From positions 1 through 27,083 of the forward strand of contig NZ_JNWQ01000105.1 of the NCBI RefSeq assembly GCF_000716875.1: a stretch of 27,083 bases of DNA, in the 5' to 3' direction. This DNA comes from Streptomyces novaecaesareae. GTDB taxonomy: Bacteria > Actinomycetota > Actinomycetes > Streptomycetales > Streptomycetaceae. The position numbers and the translations under genes are program-made. Shown here in pieces: positions 18,275-24,030 of the stretch (position 1 is its first letter; the number at the start of each line of letters is the position of its first letter). The notes under the pieces are model-generated. The model made no database searches and was not told where the DNA came from. It saw nothing but the letters and a program-made list of their open reading frames with translations.

Positions 18275-18360
18275 TGGGGGCTGTGTGGACTGTCGGGGCT
18301 GGGGCTGGGGCTGGGGGTGGCCGGGGTGGCCGGGAGTGGCTGGGGGTGGCTGGGGTGGCG
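18275..18360 (+). repeat. G-run tract between the regulator and the secreted-peptide gene
   Basis: Runs of three to five G are separated by CT, CC or TGG for about 85 bp, for example GGGGCTGGGGCTGGGG. The tract is able to form G-quadruplexes on the plus strand. The rest of the 378-bp gap (18161-18538) holds the inverted repeats above and no convincing gene. AGGGGG upstream of 18539 serves as Shine-Dalgarno for the peptide. Confidence 0.8.
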
Positions 18361-18538
18361 CCATGCTGCCAGACCTGATGATGCCGCAGGGAAGGCCTTC
18401 CGGAGCACCGGTCGGGGCTTGCAGGATATGGATCACCGAGCCGCAGGGGCACCGAGCCCCGGGCCGGTGGGACGGCGGGAACCAGCCGTCGTCCGTCCGA
18501 CGAAAACCGATCGACCATCAACCAGGGGGTTGTTCTCC

Positions 18539-18784
18539 ATGCGGATCACCGCTCGCGTTTCCGGTGTCCTCGCGGCTGCGGCAGTGCTGGCCGCGCTCGC
18601 TCTGCCGGCCGTCACCGCCTCCGCTGCCGCACCGGTCTCCGCGGCGGGCGTGTCCGCGGCGAGCGGCCCCGGCACGGGCGGCCCCGGCCAGGGCGGGACC
18701 GGCACCGGCGGCCCCGCCCAGGGCGGGACCGGCAAGCCCGGCCTGGGTGACCCGGGCAGCATCAGCTGGGACAACAAGAAGTGA
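18539..18784 (+). CDS. Small secreted Gly-rich peptide
   Basis: This 81-residue protein starts at ATG 18539 after AGGGGG. Residues 1-30 form a Sec signal peptide: RITAR, then a hydrophobic Ala/Val/Leu core, with likely cleavage after TASAA. The mature part is short and low-complexity, with repeated GTGGPGQGGTG-like units, and ends SISWDNKK. It has no Cys, so it is not disulfide-bonded. The next two genes are on the same strand. I do not recognise a function. A signalling or surface peptide is possible. Confidence 0.75.
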   Translation: MRITARVSGVLAAAAVLAALALPAVTASAAAPVSAAGVSAASGPGTGGPGQGGTGTGGPAQGGTGKPGLGDPGSISWDNKK

Positions 18785-18821
18785 CCACCGCCGTCGGTGC
18801 CGGCCGCCTGAACCGAGCCCG

Positions 18822-19097
18822 ATGCACATTGTCCGCCTCACCCTGACGAGCCCCGACCGGCGCCCGCCCACCGCGGCCGACGCCCATGTCCTGAAGGACG
18901 TGCTCTGGGCCCACGCCGATCCGTTCGGCGGCCTGGAGCACGTCCAGTCGAAAGCCTGTCAGGACTCCATCGACCTCGTCCTCTTCACCAGCGGCGGGAG
19001 TGGCGACAACGCCCCCGCCCATTCGCTGGCCATCTGTTCCGCCGCCGTCTCGCGGTCTCCGGCCTTCCGGTCCTGGCGCGTTTCCATCGCCGGCTGA
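18822..19097 (+). CDS. Small hypothetical protein (91 residues)
   Basis: The frame MHIVRLTLTSPDRRPPTAAD, a mixed alpha/beta-looking chain, runs 91 residues and ends SPAFRSWRVSIAG. It starts 37 bp after the secreted-peptide gene and lies 104 bp before the next gene. No signal peptide is present, so it is likely cytoplasmic. The Shine-Dalgarno is weak. A core with SLAICSAAVSRSPAFRSW looks like a genuine folded domain, not random frame. I believe similar small proteins occur near such regulators in other streptomycetes, but this is from memory and unchecked. Confidence 0.6.
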   Translation: MHIVRLTLTSPDRRPPTAADAHVLKDVLWAHADPFGGLEHVQSKACQDSIDLVLFTSGGSGDNAPAHSLAICSAAVSRSPAFRSWRVSIAG

Positions 19098-19201
19098 CGG
19101 CCGTCCACATCCTGCCGGAGTTCCTCCGGCGCTTCCTCTTCCGGTGATCCGGGCGCCGCTGCGCCGCACCGGTCCTCCGAATGCCATTTCCAGGAGTACT
19201 C

Positions 19202-20644
19202 ATGTCCCGCAAGGCCTATCTCCGCACGTCCGCCGTCGCCCTCGGCCTGGCCGGCTCGCTGTCGCTCGGCCTGCTCGTCCAGGGCGGCACCGCGTTCGCC
19301 GCCGACCCCGCCCCCGCCGGCGTCACCGCCCCCGCCGGCGTCACCGCGGTCGCGGGCGGCGAGTACGGTGGCGCCGGCCAGCCGGTCGGGGTCGGCACGT
19401 CGGCCGGGGGCGCTCAGGCGCCCGCCGCTGACGGGTCGTCGGCGGTCGCCTCCGTCCTGGCCCCCGCGGTCACCCGGAGCGAGGCGATCCAGCGCGCCAA
19501 GACCTGGGTCGGCATCGGCCTCCAGTACAGCTGGACCGGCTCGCACGACGGGTACCGCACCGACTGCTCGGGCTACGTCTCGATGGCCTGGAAGCTCGAC
19601 GAATCGCTGACCACCGACACCTTCGGCCCGCAGGGCGTCACCGAGCAGATCGGCAAGGGCGACCTCAAGGCCGGCGACGCGCTGCTCAACGACAACAGCG
19701 GGGCCAGCGGCCACGTGGTGCTGTTCGAGAAGTGGACCGACTCCGACCACTACATGGGCTACGAGTTCACCGGCAGCGGCGTCCACTACCGCGAGATCCC
19801 CTACCCGTACTTCTCCGGCTACGGCACCTTCGTGCCGGTCCGCAACAAGTCCATCCGCGAGGACGGACCGTCCGACCCGGGGATGACCAACCTGACCGCC
19901 GGTGACTTCAACGGTGACGGCAAGAAGGACCTGGTGGCGGTGGAGGTGTCGACCGGGAAGCTGTGGTCGTACCCGGGCACCGGGACGGGGACGTTGGGGA
20001 ACCGGGTGCTGATCGGTTCCGGTGGCTGGAACGGGATGAGCAACCTGGCGGTCGGTGACCTGAACCGGGATGGCAAGGACGACATCGTGGCGACCGAGAA
20101 GTCGACCGGCAAGCTGTGGCTGTACCCGGGGACCGGTAACGGTCTGGGTGACCGGGTGGAGATCGGCAGCGGTGGTTGGAACGGGATGAACAACACCGCG
20201 GTGGGCGACTTCAACGGTGACGGCAAGGACGATGTCGTGGCGAGTGAGAACTCGACGGGGAAGCTGTGGTTGTACCCGGGGACGGGCAACGGTCTGGGTG
20301 ACCGGGTGGAGATCGGGTCCGGTGGCTGGAACGGGATGAACAAGATCGTCAGCCCCGGTGACATGAACAAGGACGGCAAGGACGACCTCGTCGCGACCGA
20401 GACGTCCACGGGCAAGTTGTGGCTGTACCCGGGGACGGGCCATGGCCTGGGTGACCGGGTGGAGATCGGTTCCGGTGGGTGGAACGGGATCTCCGACTAT
20501 GCGGGTGCGGACTTCACCGGTGACGGCATCGGCGACCTGGCGGCCGTGGAATCCGCCCCGGGCGAGACCGGAAAGCTCTACCTCTACAAGGGCACCGGCA
20601 AGGGCCTGAGCTCCCGCACCGAGATCGGCACCGGCGGCTGGTGA
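19202..20644 (+). CDS. Secreted NlpC/P60-like protein with FG-GAP (VCBS) repeats
   Basis: The protein has 480 residues from ATG 19202 (Shine-Dalgarno AGGAG). A Sec signal peptide (1-33) ends AFA with cleavage before ADP. An Ala/Gly/Pro linker follows. Residues 93-215 resemble an NlpC/P60 cysteine peptidase, with Cys122 in RTDCSGYVSMAW and His171 in SGHVVLFEKW. From about residue 234 come five FG-GAP-type repeats of 50-51 residues, each with a calcium-binding loop such as DFNGDGKDD and the tail GSGGWNGM. The last repeat ends the protein. Such proteins act outside the cell, cutting or binding wall peptides. The true substrate is unknown. It belongs with the two small genes upstream. Confidence 0.92.
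   Translation: MSRKAYLRTSAVALGLAGSLSLGLLVQGGTAFAADPAPAGVTAPAGVTAVAGGEYGGAGQPVGVGTSAGGAQAPAADGSSAVASVLAPAVTRSEAIQRAKTWVGIGLQYSWTGSHDGYRTDCSGYVSMAWKLDESLTTDTFGPQGVTEQIGKGDLKAGDALLNDNSGASGHVVLFEKWTDSDHYMGYEFTGSGVHYREIPYPYFSGYGTFVPVRNKSIREDGPSDPGMTNLTAGDFNGDGKKDLVAVEVSTGKLWSYPGTGTGTLGNRVLIGSGGWNGMSNLAVGDLNRDGKDDIVATEKSTGKLWLYPGTGNGLGDRVEIGSGGWNGMNNTAVGDFNGDGKDDVVASENSTGKLWLYPGTGNGLGDRVEIGSGGWNGMNKIVSPGDMNKDGKDDLVATETSTGKLWLYPGTGHGLGDRVEIGSGGWNGISDYAGADFTGDGIGDLAAVESAPGETGKLYLYKGTGKGLSSRTEIGTGGW
19901..20644 (+). repeat. Five tandem coding repeats of about 150-153 bp
   Basis: The repeats start at 19901, 20054, 20204, 20357 and 20507. Copies 2-4 are very alike at DNA level, for example in the stretch encoding STGKLWLYPGTGNGLGDRVE. 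Copies 1 and 5 are more diverged. Confidence 0.9.
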
Positions 20645-20678
20645 TCGGGGGTCGGCGGCGTCGATCCGGTAGCGGGGT

Positions 20679-21143
20679 TCAGTACGGCGGGGCGCCCCGC
20701 GCGCGGGGGGGGCACACCGGCGGGCGCGCCCCCGGGTTGACCATCAGGGTGACGCGGTCCTCGGTACGGACTGCCAACAGGGAGTCGTGGATGCGGCGGG
20801 CGGTGCCCGTGCCGCGCCAGGGGACGCGGACGCCGATCTCCTTGATGGCCAGCACCGGGGTGCCGGTGAAGCCGCCGGGCAGGGGCTCGGCCATCCGGTT
20901 CCAGTACCGGTCGGCGGAATCGACGGTGTTGCCGTAGGCGTATCCGACCGGGGTCTGACCGTCGTAGCCGAGGACGAGCTCGAAGCCCGGCTCGGTGACG
21001 TGCCGGTCAAGGCGTTCGGTGAACGCCTCGACGCAGTAGTTCGACAGGTGCAGCAACGGGGCCCGTACATCGGCGTACACGTCCAGCAGATCCTGCCGGG
21101 CCTCGGCGGTCAGGGCGGTGTAGTGGCGGAGCTCGACGGTCAC
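20679..21143 (-). CDS. GNAT-family N-acetyltransferase, possibly shortened at the C-terminus
   Basis: The 154-residue protein has the GNAT pattern: VELRHYTALTAEARQDLLDV, then ELVLGYDGQTPVGYAYG, then AIKEIGVRVPWRGTGTARRI, where RVPWRGTGTA is the acetyl-CoA loop. After TLMVNPGARP the chain turns into Pro/Arg/Gly low complexity and stops. The last strands expected in this fold are missing. A run of eight G at 20705-20712 lies here, so a frameshift may have truncated it. The GTG start has a good Shine-Dalgarno (GGAGG). It follows the kinase-like gene by 47 bp on the same strand and may belong to the same operon. The acyl acceptor is unknown. Confidence 0.8.
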   Translation of the reverse strand: MTVELRHYTALTAEARQDLLDVYADVRAPLLHLSNYCVEAFTERLDRHVTEPGFELVLGYDGQTPVGYAYGNTVDSADRYWNRMAEPLPGGFTGTPVLAIKEIGVRVPWRGTGTARRIHDSLLAVRTEDRVTLMVNPGARPPVCPPRARGAPPY

Positions 21144-21190
21144 GCGGTGGTCCTCCGGGTGTCGTGGGCGTACGTGGTCGGCTCAGGATC

Positions 21191-22000
21191 TCAACCGGCC
21201 GCCCGGAAACGGGCCCATTGTTGAGCTGCCTGGTTCAGTCCAGCGGTCCACGGGTCCGGTTCTTCCCCGGCGATGTCGGCCCACATGCGGGCCTGAGCTT
21301 GTGCGAAGGCGTTCACCACTGCCGGATCGCCGGTCTTCCATGCCGGAAGCCGGGTGGCCCATGCTTCTGCCGCAGCCGGGCTGTAGTTGCCCGCAGCGAT
21401 CAGCCAGATCACCCAGAGAGCCGAGTCGATCCAGGGTGCGCCGCGCGTAGCCCAAGCCCAATCGACCAGAAGCGCACGGTCCGCTTGGATCAGGACGTTC
21501 TCGTTGTTCAGATCGGTGTGCAGCAGGGAACTGCCGGCGAACCGGGCCAGTATCCCGGGATCTTCCACGTAGGCGGCCCACCGCTGCTCGGCACGGCGGA
21601 GCTCGATCGGTGGGCACGGGGTGCGGCCGACTCGGGCAAGGGTCTCGACCACAAGTTCAAGGTCCCGGGGCTCCTTGTAGTCGGCGTGGCGGGCCTCGAC
21701 GTACTCGAATGCAACGAGGCTCCAGCCGTCAACGTCCAGGTGCCACAGGAGCGTGGGGGCGAGGCCTTCCAGGTAGTGGTTGATCTCCGTCTCGCGTCGC
21801 TGCGTCCACACGCGGGGGTGGCTCAGCTGCATCCCCTTGACGAAGACAACGCTCCCGGTGGTGGTGAGCTTGGCTGCGATCTCGGAGTTGAAACCGGCCG
21901 AGATGGTCTCCGCAGCGAGGACCGGCATGCCGAGGCGGGCGGCTACGGCCCGGTGCACGGAGTCGGGCAGGTCTGCCCAGTGGATGCGGGTGGTGGTCAC
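21191..22000 (-). CDS. APH-fold phosphotransferase (kinase-like) protein
   Basis: This 269-residue protein starts at GTG 22000. The ATP-binding lysine is probably Lys55 in VVFVKGMQ. The catalytic loop is His161-Thr-Asp163 with Asn168 in LLHTDLNNENVLI, and the metal-binding Asp180 lies in LLVDWAWA. These are the marks of aminoglycoside phosphotransferase-type kinases, which phosphorylate small molecules or, in some RiPP pathways, peptide side chains. It starts 68 bp after the small peptide gene on the same strand and is followed by the GNAT gene. All key residues are present, so it should be active. Antibiotic resistance is the default reading. A peptide-modifying role is an inference from context. 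Confidence 0.88.
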   Translation of the reverse strand: MTTTRIHWADLPDSVHRAVAARLGMPVLAAETISAGFNSEIAAKLTTTGSVVFVKGMQLSHPRVWTQRRETEINHYLEGLAPTLLWHLDVDGWSLVAFEYVEARHADYKEPRDLELVVETLARVGRTPCPPIELRRAEQRWAAYVEDPGILARFAGSSLLHTDLNNENVLIQADRALLVDWAWATRGAPWIDSALWVIWLIAAGNYSPAAAEAWATRLPAWKTGDPAVVNAFAQAQARMWADIAGEEPDPWTAGLNQAAQQWARFRAAG

Positions 22001-22068
22001 GGTGCCCAGGCTCCCAGAGTCAGCCCGGAGACCGACGGCACCACAGCCGCCGGCCTCCGGGGTCGCGC

Positions 22069-22203
22069 CTACCGGTACGGGTTGTCGTCGCTGCACCCGG
22101 GGAGGGCGTCGGCGCCAAAGTCCTCCATGTCGTCGACGAAGCCCAGCGTCTCCTCGTCGTCCTCGTGGCGGGTGGCGGCCATCTGGACCATGACAGCGGT
22201 CAT
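22069..22203 (-). CDS. Acidic 44-residue peptide, candidate RiPP precursor
   Basis: The gene starts at ATG 22203, which overlaps the stop codon of the radical SAM gene as ATGA, so the two are translationally coupled. An AAGGG segment lies 10 nt upstream as a weak Shine-Dalgarno. The peptide has 44 residues. An N-terminal part (1-13) is rich in Met, Ala and Val. An acidic middle follows (EDDEE at 14-18, then Phe22, DD at 24-25, ED at 27-28, Phe29). The C-terminal tail PGCSDDNPYR (35-44) contains the only Cys and Tyr. Twelve acidic residues stand against few basic ones. No signal peptide or GG cleavage site is seen. Size, location and composition fit a substrate of the neighbouring enzyme. I cannot place it in a known precursor family. 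Confidence 0.75.
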   Translation of the reverse strand: MTAVMVQMAATRHEDDEETLGFVDDMEDFGADALPGCSDDNPYR

Positions 22204-23321
22204 GCTGTGTTTCCCTTCTGTCCGTGTTGGCAGTAGGTGTTCAGTGGTGCCTTCGCCTCCTGGTAGCGCTTGGCCAGCGGTCGGCAAACCGAGCAGTTCT
22301 CGGAGAGCCGGCAGCCGGAGCAGCCACCGGTGCGAAGCATGAGGCGGTCGGCGATTCCGCCGAGCCGGGCGAGGCCTCGGACGCCTTCGTCCATGAGGTC
22401 GATCTGCTCATCGCGGCCGACCTTGCAGATCGAGGCCTTCCCATGCGGATCGACGTGCAGGAACGTGCGTCCAGCGTTGCAGCCCGCGAACCGTTCGAGC
22501 GGCTTCAGGTGAGCGGGCGACTGGGAGGAGAGAGATTCGGCGCCGCCGTAGATCGTCGGCGACATGTGGGTGTACTCCTTGTAGGGAAGCCCCAGTTCGT
22601 CCGCCATACTGCGCATCCGGTCGTGCTCGTGTGCGTTCTGCGCGGTGACGATCAATGCCAGCCGCAAGGGGAGATTGGCCTCGATCCCGGCAGCCAATCC
22701 GAGCGTGACCCGCTTGAAGGCGCCCCGACGACGAGTGAACGAGTCGTACGTCTCGGCGGTCGCCCCGTAGAGGGAGACGGTGACTCGGTACGGCCTGCTG
22801 GCAGTGAGGGATTCCATGGCAGCCGGGTTCGACAGTCGCGTGCCGTTCGTCAGAATCTCGATCATCATCCCCAGGTCATGTGCAAGTCGACATGAGGAGG
22901 CGAAGTGAGGGTCGATCAGCGCCTCGCCTCCGGTGATCTGGAGCCACAAGACTCCAGCGTCCCGCAGCATCAGCAGCAGGCGGCGCTTGCCCTTCTCGTC
23001 CAGGCCGGAGAACCGCTTCTTCCCGAGGTAGCAGTGCTCGCAGTCGAGGTCGCAGCCGAGGTTGATCTCCCAGCTTGCGCGGCTGTGCCCGTACATGGAG
23101 GCGTCGCGGACCAAAACGGCTTCGCTTGCCGGTCGGATCGCCGGCTCGATGCCCCATCGGGCTCGGGCGGCGGCCGCGAGCCAGAACGGGAGAGTGGCCC
23201 CGGAGTCGCGGGCGTACTCCAGCTCCCGGAACCTGTGTTCAGGCAGCTTGATGCCCTCAAGCCGACCCGGCCGCAGCACAACGAAGCTGTTGAGAAACGG
23301 ACTTGCGATCAGATCGTGCAA
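22200..23321 (-). CDS. Radical SAM/SPASM peptide-modifying enzyme
   Basis: This 373-residue enzyme starts at TTG 23321 behind a strong Shine-Dalgarno (GAAGGAGGAG). The radical SAM iron-sulfur motif is Cys90-x3-Cys94-x2-Cys97-Tyr (CDLDCEHCY), with GGE at 131-133 binding SAM. The C-terminal SPASM domain has Cys281-x12-Gly-x4-Cys299, then Cys334, 337, 343, 346 and 364, which fits two auxiliary clusters. SPASM enzymes make C-C, C-S or similar bonds on peptides. The first 85 residues lack Cys and may form a peptide-recognition region. The peptide gene begins inside its stop codon. No transporter or protease gene is adjacent. The type of bond made cannot be told from sequence. Confidence 0.93.
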   Translation of the reverse strand: MHDLIASPFLNSFVVLRPGRLEGIKLPEHRFRELEYARDSGATLPFWLAAAARARWGIEPAIRPASEAVLVRDASMYGHSRASWEINLGCDLDCEHCYLGKKRFSGLDEKGKRRLLLMLRDAGVLWLQITGGEALIDPHFASSCRLAHDLGMMIEILTNGTRLSNPAAMESLTASRPYRVTVSLYGATAETYDSFTRRRGAFKRVTLGLAAGIEANLPLRLALIVTAQNAHEHDRMRSMADELGLPYKEYTHMSPTIYGGAESLSSQSPAHLKPLERFAGCNAGRTFLHVDPHGKASICKVGRDEQIDLMDEGVRGLARLGGIADRLMLRTGGCSGCRLSENCSVCRPLAKRYQEAKAPLNTYCQHGQKGNTA

Positions 23322-23359
23322 CGTGCTCCTCCTTCACCCGGTAGCTCCGGGAGCCGAGA

Positions 23360-23842
23360 TCACTTCGTTCGGTGGGATGACCGGACGACTTCAGACCGGC
23401 GGGCGGTCGTCAGCCGCGCGTCCTCCGTCTCGAGCTGGTCAGGTGCGACCTCGAACCAGACCACCTTGCCCTCCTGTACCGGGTGCCAGCCCCAGGAATG
23501 GGCCAGAGCCTCCACGAGGAGGAGGCCGCGGCCGTTGGTGGCCATGTCGTCGGCCGCGCTCCGGCCCGGCAGGATCGGACTCGAGTCCACGACCTCCGTC
23601 CGCAGGCGGACGCCGGTCCACCGGAGCGTGACGCGGCAGCTCGTTTCGGTGTGTTCGACGGCGTTGGTGATCAACTCGGCGGCGCACAACTCCACGTCGT
23701 GCAGCGACTCCTTGGAGAGCGGGACCGGCCAGGACAGGATCGCGAGCATCACCGAAAGTCGGGTGGACCGGACCGCGGCTGCTGTCGGCTGCACCTCCCA
23801 GGTCTCCCGCATCGGGAGCACAGCGCAGTCCTTGATGTTCAT
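23360..23842 (-). CDS. ATP-binding protein of the RsbW/HATPase_c anti-sigma type
   Basis: This 160-residue protein resembles the Streptomyces anti-sigma-like ATPases. The N box is in ELCAAELITNAVEHT, the next acidic motif is VVDSSPILPG, and the G box is in NGRGLLLVEALAHSWGW. It starts at ATG 23842 after GGGAGG and ends 38 bp before the radical SAM gene, so they are probably co-transcribed. It is divergent from the XRE regulator. In streptomycetes such ATPases often stand beside XRE regulators and a DUF397 gene. No DUF397 gene is seen here. The partner is unknown. Confidence 0.9.
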   Translation of the reverse strand: MNIKDCAVLPMRETWEVQPTAAAVRSTRLSVMLAILSWPVPLSKESLHDVELCAAELITNAVEHTETSCRVTLRWTGVRLRTEVVDSSPILPGRSAADDMATNGRGLLLVEALAHSWGWHPVQEGKVVWFEVAPDQLETEDARLTTARRSEVVRSSHRTK

Positions 23843-23985
23843 CAGCCCTCCCAGACTGAGGAGTTGACCGGCGCCGAGTAAGTAGCCGATCGACGGTCCG
23901 ACTTGAGAAGCCCGAGCTCAGTGCCTGGAGCGCCTCGCATTCAGTGAACCGGCCCAACGACACGATTGGTAGGGAATCCAACACG

Positions 23986-24007
23986 TAGAGTGGTTTACGC
24001 GGTTTAC
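23986..24007 (+). promoter_or_regulatory. TAGAGT box and GGTTTAC direct repeats upstream of the XRE gene
   Basis: TAGAGT (23986-23991) could be a -10 box. It is followed by GGTTTAC at 23992-23998 and again at 24001-24007, a 9-bp period. The repeats may be an operator. The 188-bp gap between the divergent genes holds no other gene. Confidence 0.3.
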
Positions 24008-24030
24008 AGCACCACCTCAGGAGGTCGGCC

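Noticed and set aside
17174..18436. Longer 420-residue version of the TrmB/LuxR-type regulator
   Set aside because: The extra N-terminus is encoded by the antisense of the G-run tract and is Pro/Gln/His low complexity. GTG 18160 has a Shine-Dalgarno.
18539..18784. Secreted Gly-rich peptide as a RiPP precursor
   Set aside because: It has a Sec signal peptide and no adjacent modifying enzyme, and its mature part is low-complexity.
21191..22203. Class V lanthipeptide cluster, from the APH-like kinase beside a peptide
   Set aside because: No HopA1-like lyase is seen, and the peptide is poor in Ser, Thr and Cys. The radical SAM enzyme is the more likely modifier.
22069..22287. Longer 72-residue version of the small acidic peptide
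   Set aside because: The extra 28 residues lie inside the radical SAM gene in another frame. The ATG overlapping that stop codon has better spacing and context.
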